The notes under the pieces: model-generated
What the model was told of the DNA's origin: nothing
What the model saw: only the letters and a program-made list of their open reading frames with translations
The model's database searches: none
Shown here: in pieces, positions 8,214 to 16,825 of the stretch
Layout of the letters: each line of letters starts with the position of its first letter
How positions within the stretch are numbered: position 1 is the first letter of the stretch
Made by a program: the position numbers and the translations under genes
Assembly: GCF_000316605.1 (NCBI RefSeq)
Contig: NC_019683.1
Span: 2,774,036-2,838,035 of the forward strand
Direction of reading: 5' to 3'
Length of the DNA stretch: 64,000 bases
DNA from: [Leptolyngbya] sp. PCC 7376
GTDB lineage: Bacteria; Cyanobacteriota; Cyanobacteriia; Cyanobacteriales; MRBY01

Positions 8214-8408
8214 GTGTACGTTTGTATTTGTCGAGGTATCACGGAAAAGCAAATTCGCGAGGCTGTAGAAGAAGAAACTTGCTCGATGCAAGAGCTATCC
8301 TCAGTCATGGGTGTCGGAATGGATTGTGGCACTTGTACGGAATATGCTTGTCAACTTTTAGAAAAGATGAAGCAACGAAATGGTTCAGTAAAGTCTGGAC
8401 GTTCTTAG
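8214..8408 (+). CDS. bfd: Bacterioferritin-associated ferredoxin Bfd
   Basis: A 64-aa [2Fe-2S] protein of the Bfd family, which docks on bacterioferritin at the heme and donates electrons to mobilise stored iron. The diagnostic ligands are Cys4, Cys6, Cys38 and Cys41 (VCICRG, then [10 protein letters not shown]). The GTG start is fixed by the CxC motif four residues later and by an upstream AAAGAGG. It diverges from the bacterioferritin pair across a 219-bp promoter region, so all three are likely under iron control. No clear Fur box was found by eye. Confidence 0.88.
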   Translation: MYVCICRGITEKQIREAVEEETCSMQELSSVMGVGMDCGTCTEYACQLLEKMKQRNGSVKSGRS

Positions 8409-8569
8409 ATGTTCTAATCAATGATCATCTTGTTGATAAAGTTTGGTTTTATATACGGAAATCTTTTTTCAATATTTAGACTGTTTTTTTGTGTGAATTA
8501 GTTTTTATTAAAATTTTCAATGTTTTTTGATTTAGACATCAAAAAGCTAGCAATTAAAAAAGTTTGGTG

Positions 8570-9586
8570 ATGTCTGATTTTTTTAAGAAATCTCCTTCTC
8601 TTCGCTGGAGCCGCCGTCAGTTGATCCAGCTGGGGATTTTCGGTGCTGCAGGGAGTGCGATCGCCGCCATTGCTTATCAGAATCGCGATCAACCATCTGT
8701 ACAAGCTGCTCAAATTCCACCAGTAGATTTTAGTCAGAAGAGCATTGAGCAAAATGGTTTTGATCCAATGCAAGTTTTGCGCGACTTTGATTATGGCGAT
8801 GTCGTCTATGAAAATGGCCGCAAGATCCGCGAATATCATGTTGAGGCGAATAGTACCGAGATCAATCTCAATGCTGCGATTAAATATATAAGTTGGAATT
8901 TAAATGGTCGGGTGCCAGGACCAACATTTCGCGCGACTGAAGGCGATCGCCTTCGTATTATTTTTCATAATGCTGATGGACATTCCCATACACTACATTT
9001 TCATGGGACTCATCCAGAGGAAATGGATGGTGTTAAACCTGTCCGTCACGGCAAAACAATGGTGTATGAATTTGATGCGATGCCCTATGGCGTACATCTA
9101 TATCATTGTCATGTGGCACCGGTAACTCGTCATATTGGCAAAGGCTTATATGGAATGTTCATCATCGATCCGCCAGAAGGTCGTCCTCCCGCAGATGAGA
9201 TGGTACTGGTGATGGGGGGATATGACATTAATAACGACGAGAAAAATGAACTCTATGCCTTTAACGGTATTCCTAATGTTTTTCGCGATCGCCCAATTCC
9301 GATTGTGCAGAACCAATTGATTCGAGTGTATGTCCTAAATATGATCGAATTTGACGTCGCAGCAACATTTCATATCCATGCCAACTTTTTCCGCCTCTAT
9401 CGCACTGGCAGATCTTTAACGCCCGACGAAGAAAGTGATGTTGTCACGATGGGAACAGCCGAACGCCACATTATCGAATTTTCCTATCCCTTTACTGGCA
9501 AATATATGTTTCATCCACACCAAGACTATATTGCCGAGCATGGTTGCATGGGATTTTTCAAGGTGATTCCAGCATCCGAAGTCTAG
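8570..9586 (+). CDS. Tat-exported multicopper oxidase
   Basis: A 338-aa two-domain multicopper oxidase. The N-terminus has a twin-arginine signal (SRRQLIQLGIFGAAGSAIAA), so it folds in the cytoplasm and acts in the periplasm. Copper-ligand motifs are present in order: HTLHFHGTHPEEMDG, HLYHCHVAPVTRHIGKGLYGM, FHIHANFF and MFHPHQDYIAEHG. The layout is closer to small nitrite-reductase-like cupredoxin oxidases than to three-domain laccases. The substrate is unknown. Its place beside bfr/bfd makes a metal oxidase (Fe2+, Mn2+ or Cu+) a fair guess but no more. ATG 8570 is preferred over the TTG/GTG codons just before it. Confidence 0.8.
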   Translation: MSDFFKKSPSLRWSRRQLIQLGIFGAAGSAIAAIAYQNRDQPSVQAAQIPPVDFSQKSIEQNGFDPMQVLRDFDYGDVVYENGRKIREYHVEANSTEINLNAAIKYISWNLNGRVPGPTFRATEGDRLRIIFHNADGHSHTLHFHGTHPEEMDGVKPVRHGKTMVYEFDAMPYGVHLYHCHVAPVTRHIGKGLYGMFIIDPPEGRPPADEMVLVMGGYDINNDEKNELYAFNGIPNVFRDRPIPIVQNQLIRVYVLNMIEFDVAATFHIHANFFRLYRTGRSLTPDEESDVVTMGTAERHIIEFSYPFTGKYMFHPHQDYIAEHGCMGFFKVIPASEV

Positions 9587-9694
9587 ATCCCTCTTCAGCA
9601 AATCTCACTCGCTATCTATAGAAATAGGCGATCACCCACCATTAGTCACATCTCCTCATCAATAGCCAATTTACTGAAAGATTTTATATTTAAG

Positions 9695-9708
9695 ATAATT
9701 GCAATTAT
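9695..9708. promoter_or_regulatory. AT-rich palindrome upstream of lipoprotein gene
   Basis: A perfect 14-bp palindrome, ATAATTGCAATTAT, lies about 140 bp upstream of the lipoprotein gene at 9850. It resembles half of a Fur-type site in composition, but AT-rich palindromes arise easily by chance in such DNA. Confidence 0.25.
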
Positions 9709-9849
9709 TAACTGACTATATTCTAAATTACGAATAATCAATACTTTCAAGGCATACTGTTACCAATAGTTGATACTTTATTAATAGGTATTCTCATCTC
9801 AATTAAGTTGAAACTCGATGAATTTTATTGAAAAAATTTAAATAGTTTT

Positions 9850-10647
9850 ATGAAATCAATTAAACCTGTTGAGATGTTTCTAGCCCTTGGTTTGGCTGTA
9901 ACCATTGGAGCTTGTGGCGCACCAGCTCCCGAAGTTGACGAAAGTAGTGAAGGCGGTGAAGCTGAAACAACCGAAGAAGTGAAAGAAGATCACTCTGAAC
10001 ATAGTGAAGAAGAACATGCGGCCCATGGTGGTGAAGGCGGTGAAGGTGGCGAAGGCGGTGCAGAATATAGCGAAGGTGAACAAGCCAATGCTGATTTTGT
10101 CGACAAACTTGCTGGAGCCGAACTATTGAGTGCTCTCAAAGAAGGTGGCCATGTTATTTACTTCCGTCACGCGCAAACTGAAAAAGACTACGCTGACCAA
10201 GCCGATCCGAACATGAGCCTAGATGACTGCGATACACAGCGTAAGCTCAATGATGTCGGTATCAAGCAAGCAGAAGACATTGGTGCTGCTTTCACCGAGA
10301 AGGAAATTCCTGTCGGGGATGTCATCTCCAGCGATTATTGCCGTGCATGGCAAACCGCAGAGTTGGCCTTCGGTCGTTATGAAAAAGATTCCAAGCTAAA
10401 CTTCCTTCCGTTTGAAGACTATACAGACGAACAGGTTGAAGAGATGAAAGCAAATGTTACTCCTCTCCTAACCGCGACTCCACCCAGTGGCCAAAATACG
10501 GTCATTGTCGGTCATGACGATATTTTTGAATCTGCAACAGGTATTTATCCTGCACCTCAAGGCATTGCTTATGTTTTGATCCCAGATGGTAATGGCGGAT
10601 TTGAGCTAGTTGCAAACATGCTCCCAGAAGATTGGGCAGAACTGTAA
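9850..10647 (+). CDS. His/Glu/Gly-rich lipoprotein with histidine-phosphatase domain
   Basis: A 265-aa lipoprotein with lipobox IGAC at about residue 24. A low-complexity linker follows (residues about 30-78, with HSEHSEEEH and GGEGGEGGEGG). Then comes a histidine-phosphatase (phosphoglycerate-mutase-like) domain with the RHA motif in VIYFRHAQTEK and a second catalytic His in VIVGHDD. Such domains remove phosphate from diverse substrates; the substrate here is unknown and it should act outside the plasma membrane. The His-rich linker may bind metal. Its first 70 residues are nearly copied in the next gene, whose C-terminal domain is unrelated. Confidence 0.75.
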   Translation: MKSIKPVEMFLALGLAVTIGACGAPAPEVDESSEGGEAETTEEVKEDHSEHSEEEHAAHGGEGGEGGEGGAEYSEGEQANADFVDKLAGAELLSALKEGGHVIYFRHAQTEKDYADQADPNMSLDDCDTQRKLNDVGIKQAEDIGAAFTEKEIPVGDVISSDYCRAWQTAELAFGRYEKDSKLNFLPFEDYTDEQVEEMKANVTPLLTATPPSGQNTVIVGHDDIFESATGIYPAPQGIAYVLIPDGNGGFELVANMLPEDWAEL

Positions 10648-11103
10648 TCGAGACGCTGATTGCTACTGCCCTTTAATTCAGTGAGAGCTACGGTGCATGA
10701 GTCTGATGAGATATCCACAGCTCCCCAAGACACTTTGTTATCGTTGCTCTTGCTGGATGCAGATAGTTATTGCAAATATTTTTCTTTTGATATCCTGATA
10801 GTTAAAAAAATAGAAATAACCAAGGGTTATCATTACTAAATGCTATTGCTAGATATTAGACTTAGGTTTTTTAAGTAATACAAAAGATTAGAGAAAAAAA
10901 TCGTGCCAGAATAGTGGTTTAACATCTGGTTAATGCGATTAAATTCTCTGTAAATCCTTTTCTCAAAGGCATTTCAGACAAAAAAAGTATTTTGGGGATA
11001 AAAAACTTGAGATTCTCTTAATCTTTTTATATTGACAACTATAGTTATTAATCTATAACGTTAGCCAGTAATTATAGACCCCTGGGAAAAGTGGATTAAT
11101 CTC
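10648..11103. other. Intergenic region between lipoprotein genes
   Basis: A 456-bp AT-rich region with no convincing ORF. It presumably contains the terminator of the first lipoprotein gene and the promoter of the second. I recognise no strong dyad. Confidence 0.4.
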
Positions 11104-11934
11104 ATGAAACCAATCAAACCTGTTGAATTATTTTTGGCACTTGGCTTAGCTACGACTTTAGGTGCTTGTGGTACTCCTGCTCCAGAAGGTGGCGAAGGTA
11201 GTGAGGGCGGTGAAGCTGCAACAACTGAAGAGGTCAAAGAGGAAGACCACTCTGAACATAGTCACGGTGGAGAAGGCGGAGAAGGCGGCGAAGGTGGTGA
11301 AGGTTCCGCTTCTGGAAACCCCGACATCGACTATATGACTGCGCTTGGATTGATGAAAGGTCACCTGATGGTTGCAGAAGAGTTGGTTGCTATCAGTGAA
11401 TTTGAGCAATCTGAACCGCACATTGGTCATCCTGTCGAAGAGATTTATGGTGATATTGAAGGGGAATTGCCTGATCGTGGTGTTGATGATTTCAAGGACA
11501 CATTGAATGCCGCACACGATATTGTGAAGACCTCCCCTGAGTCTCCGGAGCTGGCTTCTAGTTTGTCTGCATCTATTACAGCCGTTGACGATGCGATTAC
11601 CGCTTTGGGCGACGAATTCCTTGCTGACCCTGAATTTGTGATGGGTGTGGTGATAAATTTGCTAACTGTTGCTGGGGAAGAGTATGAAGCAGCGATTGCC
11701 GATGGCAAATTCGTCGAGATTGTTGAATACCAAGACTCTCGCGGATTTGTCATGTACGGTGAAATGTTGTTTGAGAAGGTTGCGGATCAGTTGGATGCTG
11801 AAGCAAGCGAGGCGATCACCGCAGCCTTTACCGAGCTGAAAACTGCTTGGCCAGATGTTGTGGCTCCCGAAGCACCTGTGAAAACTCCTCAGGAAGTTTT
11901 CGGTCTCATCGTTTCGATCGAAGCGAGTATCTAG
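11104..11934 (+). CDS. His/Glu/Gly-rich lipoprotein, helical C-terminal domain
   Basis: A 276-aa lipoprotein with lipobox LGAC near residue 22. The signal peptide and linker (EDHSEHSHGGEGGEGGEGG) are nearly the same as those of the protein at 9850. From about residue 75 the protein is a mostly helical domain rich in Ala, Glu and Asp (YMTALGLMKGHLMVAEELVAI). I do not recognise this domain and assign no function. A periplasmic metal-related role is suggested only by the His-rich linker and by the neighbouring iron genes. Confidence 0.7.
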   Translation: MKPIKPVELFLALGLATTLGACGTPAPEGGEGSEGGEAATTEEVKEEDHSEHSHGGEGGEGGEGGEGSASGNPDIDYMTALGLMKGHLMVAEELVAISEFEQSEPHIGHPVEEIYGDIEGELPDRGVDDFKDTLNAAHDIVKTSPESPELASSLSASITAVDDAITALGDEFLADPEFVMGVVINLLTVAGEEYEAAIADGKFVEIVEYQDSRGFVMYGEMLFEKVADQLDAEASEAITAAFTELKTAWPDVVAPEAPVKTPQEVFGLIVSIEASI

Positions 11935-12021
11935 GGCTGTAACCAAAATCATCTAGGCTTAGATCGTCCTACTTTATCGTGGGGCGATCGCCTTTTTGAC
12001 TGCTATTCTCTGTCGAAATTT

Positions 12022-12681
12022 ATGCTGTTTACGATTCCACAAATCCTTACTTCAGAAGAACTAGAAGATATCCGACTTGTCCTTGGGGCAGCGGAATTTG
12101 TGGATGGGAAACTTACAGCCGGCTGGCACGCTAAGCTCGTCAAAAATAATCAGCAACTTACGACAAAAAGTCCGCAGGCTGATAGTCTCAAAAAACAAGT
12201 TAAAAAGGCTTTTAATGACCATCCTTTGGTGCAGTCAGCAATTCGTCCGAAAAGCATTCATACGATGCTATTCAGTCGATATGAAACAGGGATGTCTTAT
12301 GGTCGCCATACTGATAATGCATTAATGGGTAGTCGGCGTTCTGATGTGTCTTTTACTTTGTTTTTGAACGAGCCAGATCAATATGAAGGCGGTGAATTAG
12401 TCATTGAAAGCGCTGATGCAGAGAAAGCTTATAAGCTTCCTGCAGGTAGTGCGATCGCCTATCCTTCCACCAGTTTGCACCGCGTTGATCCAGTGATTTC
12501 AGGGACACGTTTAGTTGCTGTTGGTTGGATTCAGAGCTATATTCGTGACCCTCAACATCGCGAAATTCTATTTGATCTAGAGGTTACCCGCCGCAGCCTT
12601 TTCGCTCAATCTGGCAAAACAAATGAATTTGATTTGCTCTCGAAAAGTGTCGCTAATTTAACGCGGATGTGGGCAGAGTAA
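12022..12681 (+). CDS. PKHD-type Fe(II)/2-oxoglutarate hydroxylase (PiuC/YbiX family)
   Basis: A 219-aa Fe2+/2-oxoglutarate-dependent dioxygenase of the PKHD-type hydroxylase family (YbiX/PiuC). The metal-binding HxD is in YGRHTDNALMG and the distal His is in TSLHRVDPVISGTR, where the Arg binds 2-oxoglutarate. Length fits the family (about 225 aa). In proteobacteria piuC is found with iron-uptake receptors. Here it lies between metal-related lipoproteins and iron-type porins, which fits. The true substrate is unknown. Confidence 0.88.
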   Translation: MLFTIPQILTSEELEDIRLVLGAAEFVDGKLTAGWHAKLVKNNQQLTTKSPQADSLKKQVKKAFNDHPLVQSAIRPKSIHTMLFSRYETGMSYGRHTDNALMGSRRSDVSFTLFLNEPDQYEGGELVIESADAEKAYKLPAGSAIAYPSTSLHRVDPVISGTRLVAVGWIQSYIRDPQHREILFDLEVTRRSLFAQSGKTNEFDLLSKSVANLTRMWAE

Positions 12682-12968
12682 AGAATGCATCATTTCTGTT
12701 GTTTTGAAAGTCTGGCGATCGCCTTAGTCTTTGCATGTTAAGCCACAACAAATTCCCAAAAACAATAGACATTCCATTTATTTATAACTATTTGCAATTA
12801 CGTTGACATGGCAAGTTTTATTCTATAGACTGGCTATTCGACAGTAGTTGACAAGTATTCTCAGTAATTGAGGCTGCTGACAATTAGTCTAGTGGGCTAT
12901 CTCTAACTAAAAGAGAACCCATTGGGATTCTCAAAAGAATTTCAAAATTTTTGTGTGTAGGAGTTTTT

Positions 12969-14537
12969 ATGAATCGTTTATTTACAGTCACCACAGCGCT
13001 CAGTGTTGCGCTTGTGGGTGGTTCCCTCTCTGAGGCGATCGCCGTACCGACTAATTCTTTGTCGATGCAGGATGATCTACTCACCCAACAGGATTCTATC
13101 GGTCAGGTAAACAGCGTCTTTCAACTGCGTGATGTTGCGCCCTCTGACTGGGCATTCGACGCACTCCGCAACCTCGTCGAAAAATATAACTGCATCGTCG
13201 GTTATCCCGATGGTACTTTCCGTGGCAATCGTTCCTTGAGTCGTTATGAATTTGCTGCTGGTCTCAACGCTTGTATGCAACAGATCGAACGCCTCATTGT
13301 TGGCGGTGGTACTGATGTAGATGCAGCAGACATCACTCGTCTCCGTGCTCTCGTTCAAGAATTCGAAGCAGAACTTGCAACCCTCGGTGCACGTGTAGAT
13401 GACATCGAAGGTCGCGTTGAGTTCCTCGAAGACCACCAATTCTCTACAACTACCAAGCTCGAAGGTAAAGTTATCTTTGCTGCAATTGGCTCAGGTGGTG
13501 GCGCAGGTGATGATGATCAAATCACTTTCGGTAACCGTGTTCGCTTGAACTTAGACACAAGCTTCACTGGTGAAGACAACCTACGCGTTCGTTTACAAGC
13601 AGAGAACGCTAATTCTCCTGACATTGGCACTCCTGAAGGTAATTTGGCATTCGCAGGTGGCGGTACCAACGATGTTGTTGTTGATGCCCTTGTTTATGCT
13701 TTCCCACTTGGTGAGAAGTTGAATGTGGCGATCGCCGCAAATGCTGGTGCATCGGACGACTTTGCTAGCACAATCAACTACCTTGATGGCGATGGTAACG
13801 AAGGCGCACTTTCGACTTTCGGTACCAGAAACCCCATTTACTACCTCATCGAAGATAAGGGTATTGGTTTTGACTATGCCTTCAGCGACAAGATTAACTT
13901 AGGAGTCGGCTACATGGCTCCCGATGCCCAAGACCCCAGCGAAGGTAATGGTCTGTTCAATGGTGCATATGGTGCGATGGCTCAGCTCCATGTCAAGCCT
14001 GTTGATAGCTTCGAATTTGGCTTAACTTACCTCAACAGCTACAACATTAGTGACACTGGTACAGGCAGTAGTCGTTCCAATATCAGTGAATTCATCACTG
14101 ACAATGGTGGTACAGCTACTACTACCACGAACTCCTTCGGTATCGAAGCTTCTTGGATGCTTTCTGAACGCTTCGTTCTTGGTGGTTGGGTCGGCTACAG
14201 TGATGTGAGCCTCGAATCTTCAGCTGGTTTAACTGGTGATGAGGCAGAAATTTGGAACTGGGCAGCGACCCTCGCGTTTCCTGACCTCGGTAAAGATGGT
14301 GCTCTCGGTGGCTTAATTGTTGGTATGGAGCCGCGTGTGACTGACTCCAACATTACAGTTGGTGGTCTTTCGGCAGAAGATTCTGATACTTCACTTCATA
14401 TCGAAGGTTTTTACCAGTATCCAATTAATGACAACATCTCAATCATGCCTGGTTTCGTATGGTTGACATCTCCTGATCACAACGACAGCAATGACAGTGT
14501 TGTGATCGGTACAATTCGTACTCTCTTCAGTTTCTAA
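12969..14537 (+). CDS. SLH-domain outer-membrane porin (iron-uptake porin family)
   Basis: A 522-aa outer-membrane porin. It has a signal peptide ending around AIAVPTNS, an SLH domain near residues 50-115 (DVAPSDWAFDALRNLVEKYN, then GYPDGTFRGNRSLSRYEFAAG), a coiled-coil with EAELATLGARVDDIEGRVEFLE, and a C-terminal beta-barrel of the OprB/iron uptake porin type that ends in Phe (LFSF). The SLH domain anchors it to peptidoglycan. ATG 12969 is used because the hydrophobic signal starts there. The first ~145 residues are nearly identical to the next porin, while the barrels differ strongly. The neighbourhood suggests inorganic ion uptake. Confidence 0.85.
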   Translation: MNRLFTVTTALSVALVGGSLSEAIAVPTNSLSMQDDLLTQQDSIGQVNSVFQLRDVAPSDWAFDALRNLVEKYNCIVGYPDGTFRGNRSLSRYEFAAGLNACMQQIERLIVGGGTDVDAADITRLRALVQEFEAELATLGARVDDIEGRVEFLEDHQFSTTTKLEGKVIFAAIGSGGGAGDDDQITFGNRVRLNLDTSFTGEDNLRVRLQAENANSPDIGTPEGNLAFAGGGTNDVVVDALVYAFPLGEKLNVAIAANAGASDDFASTINYLDGDGNEGALSTFGTRNPIYYLIEDKGIGFDYAFSDKINLGVGYMAPDAQDPSEGNGLFNGAYGAMAQLHVKPVDSFEFGLTYLNSYNISDTGTGSSRSNISEFITDNGGTATTTTNSFGIEASWMLSERFVLGGWVGYSDVSLESSAGLTGDEAEIWNWAATLAFPDLGKDGALGGLIVGMEPRVTDSNITVGGLSAEDSDTSLHIEGFYQYPINDNISIMPGFVWLTSPDHNDSNDSVVIGTIRTLFSF

Positions 14538-14588
14538 GAGAAACGAATAGACCTTACAAATTTTAAATTTTTCCTCACTCTTAAGATT

Positions 14589-14620
14589 GTGGTGGCGTTT
14601 AGCGCTCACCACTTTTTTCT
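14589..14620 (+). terminator. Rho-independent terminator after first porin
   Basis: A GC-rich hairpin (GTGGTGGCG, loop, GCGCTCACCAC, imperfect) is followed by a T-rich tract ending near 14620. The preceding TTTTTCCTCACTCTTAA is repeated before the terminator of the second porin at 16634, so the terminator was duplicated with the gene. Confidence 0.7.
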
Positions 14621-14723
14621 TTTTTAGGGAAAAATTTGGTGATTCTATCTATGGCTGATACGGTGGTGATCGCCTTTACGACTTCATCGCTTCACGGAGT
14701 AGGTCACGCTTCTTTTGCAAATG

Positions 14724-14738
14724 TGAGAATGGTTCTCA
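14724..14738. promoter_or_regulatory. Zur-like operator upstream of second porin
   Basis: TGAGAATGGTTCTCA is an inverted repeat (TGAGAA, three bases, TTCTCA). It matches the remembered cyanobacterial Zur consensus TGANAATNATTNTCA at all but one position. It lies 49 bp before the porin start at 14788. The zur gene itself is at 35269 and a related box precedes znuA at 32441. Zinc-dependent repression of this porin is inferred. Confidence 0.65.
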
Positions 14739-14787
14739 TTTTTGTTGTAGGATGAACAGACCAATTTTAAGGTGTAAGGAAATTTCC

Positions 14788-16515
14788 ATGACTAAAATAT
14801 TTAAAATCGTCGCAACGTCAGTGACTGCTTCGATTCTGGGCGTTTTGCCCTATGCAGAGGCGATCGCCGCACCGACTAATTCTTTGGCGATGCAAGATGA
14901 CCTACTCACCCAGCAAGATTCACTTGGTCAGGTAAACAGCGTCTTTCAACTGCGTGACGTTGCCCCTTCTGACTGGGCATTCGACGCCCTCCGCAACCTC
15001 GTCGAAAAATATAACTGCATTGTTGGTTATCCCGATGGCACTTTCCGTGGGAACCGCTCCCTCAGCCGTTATGAATTTGCTGCAGGTCTCAACGCTTGTA
15101 TGCAGCAAATTGAGCGTCTAATCACTGGTGGGTCTGACGTAGATGCAGCAGATATCACTCGTTTGCGCGCTCTTGTTCAAGAATTTGAAGCAGAACTTGC
15201 AACTCTCGGTGCTCGTGTAGATGATATCGAAGGTCGCGTTGAATTTCTAGAAGACAATCAGTTCTCCACAACCACTAAGTTGAAAGGACAAGTAAGTTTT
15301 GCTTTAAGCCAAGCATTTGGCGAGCAGAAAGCAGATGGCAGTGACCTTGACAGTCAAGTCGTTTTCAATAATCGAGTTCGGTTGTTTTTCAATACCAGCT
15401 TCACTGGAGATGATCTATTGATCACTCGTCTAGACGCTCTGAACACCGTTCCCTTTGGTCCTGGGGAAGGAGGCGAACCAAATGTCACAGGGACATCCAT
15501 GACCCGAACTGCCTTTGATGAAGGTAATGGCAATGATGTCAGCATTGGTAAATTGTTCTATGGCTTCTCTGCAGGAAGCATTGGGGATGACCATGATGAT
15601 CACAAAGATGATGATCACAAAGATGATGAACATCACGAAGACGAGCATGATGACCACGGTCATGGCCCTGCCAAAGGTGCTCGCTGGTCTTTCGCCATTG
15701 ATGCGGTAGGTGGTGAGTTTAACGAAAACTTTGTTAACTTTAATGAGTTTTTCTCAGAAGAATTAACAGGTGCAGTTTCGCGTTTCGGTCGCTTCAACCC
15801 TATTTATTATCAAGGTTTGGAAGGAACTGGTGCATCTATGACCTATCGTTTCAGTGAAGCTCTTAGCTTTTCTGCGGGTTATCTAGCGCCTGATGCCAAT
15901 GATCCTTCTTCGAGAGCTGGTTTATTTGATGGTTCCCACGCCGCCCTAGCTCAACTCACGATCGAACCAAGCGATCGCCTTGCTTTGGGTCTAACATATG
16001 CCCGTTCCTATTTCCCTGGCGGTAGTTTGATTGCAGTATCTGGTGAAACAGGTAGTGAAGCCGCTAACGTTCCATTTGGTGAAGATGTCGCAACCTCGGC
16101 AAACTCATACGGTGTTCAAGGTCGCTACGAAATTAGTCCCCGTTTTTCCCTCTCTGGTTGGGCTGGTTTAACCGAGGCTAATGCAGAAGCAAATGGATTT
16201 AACGCCGATGCTGGTGTTGCAGTCAATGATGGGGATAGCGCTACCGCGTTTAACTGGGCATTAACTCTAGCGATGTTAGATGTCGGTAAAGAAGGTAATC
16301 TACTAGGTTTCATTGTGGGACAACCCCCAAGAGTTACCGACAATGATGCGGGAGAAGAATCTAGCGAAGCATCTTGGCACCTCGAAGCGCAGTATCGCCA
16401 CCAGCTCAACGACAATATCGCGATTAATCCCGGTGTTTTCGTCGTGCTCAATCCTGAGAACCAGGACAATGACTCAATTGTGGTTGGCACAATCCGCACA
16501 ATCTTCGAGTTTTAA
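14788..16515 (+). CDS. SLH-domain porin with His-rich loop, probably Zur-regulated
   Basis: A 575-aa outer-membrane porin of the same family as the gene at 12969. It has a signal peptide, an SLH domain, a coiled-coil and a barrel ending FEF. The SLH/coiled-coil part is nearly identical to its neighbour. The barrel differs and carries a loop near residues 265-290 made of Asp, His, Glu and Lys (such as DDHKDDDHKDDEHHEDEH), a likely Zn2+-binding loop at the cell surface or pore mouth. Together with the Zur-like box upstream this suggests a zinc-starvation porin. ATG 14788 has the signal peptide immediately after it; the frame upstream to 14752 overlaps the regulatory region. Confidence 0.85.
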   Translation: MTKIFKIVATSVTASILGVLPYAEAIAAPTNSLAMQDDLLTQQDSLGQVNSVFQLRDVAPSDWAFDALRNLVEKYNCIVGYPDGTFRGNRSLSRYEFAAGLNACMQQIERLITGGSDVDAADITRLRALVQEFEAELATLGARVDDIEGRVEFLEDNQFSTTTKLKGQVSFALSQAFGEQKADGSDLDSQVVFNNRVRLFFNTSFTGDDLLITRLDALNTVPFGPGEGGEPNVTGTSMTRTAFDEGNGNDVSIGKLFYGFSAGSIGDDHDDHKDDDHKDDEHHEDEHDDHGHGPAKGARWSFAIDAVGGEFNENFVNFNEFFSEELTGAVSRFGRFNPIYYQGLEGTGASMTYRFSEALSFSAGYLAPDANDPSSRAGLFDGSHAALAQLTIEPSDRLALGLTYARSYFPGGSLIAVSGETGSEAANVPFGEDVATSANSYGVQGRYEISPRFSLSGWAGLTEANAEANGFNADAGVAVNDGDSATAFNWALTLAMLDVGKEGNLLGFIVGQPPRVTDNDAGEESSEASWHLEAQYRHQLNDNIAINPGVFVVLNPENQDNDSIVVGTIRTIFEF

Positions 16516-16633
16516 GGCATGAATTGACTGGGTGTTTGATCCAGTTCAGTTTTTGAATATGGGTTGCGTATTCTCTCGCTAAAGACGTTGGGTATCGCAA
16601 CTTAACCTAAATCTTTTTCCTCACTCTTAATGT

Positions 16634-16667
16634 AGTGGCTAGAATCTATGGCTAGCCACTTTTTTTG
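16634..16667 (+). terminator. Strong terminator after second porin
   Basis: A perfect 9-bp stem (AGTGGCTAG and CTAGCCACT, with a 9-nt loop) is followed by seven T. It ends transcription of the second porin. A weaker hairpin sits closer to the stop codon around 16524-16553. Confidence 0.85.
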
Positions 16668-16825
16668 TCTGAAATTAATTTATGGCGATCGCCTTTTTTT
16701 CTACTCAAAACTGTGGTGATCGCCGATCTATTTACCTTCCGAATAAAGTTCTAATTCAAACTTGCTGCGTCACAAAAGAACTCCAATATATTTGGAATAC
16801 CCACATTCTTTATAACTCCGATTCT

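Noticed and set aside
7995-8291. N-terminal extension of the heme-type bacterioferritin
   Set aside because: The 99 extra codons cross the divergent promoter and the bfd start. Family similarity begins exactly at the Met at 7994.
15515-15709. Met-rich plus-strand ORF inside the second porin
   Set aside because: It is the shifted reading of the Asp/His loop (GATGATCAC codons) and has no independent start signal.
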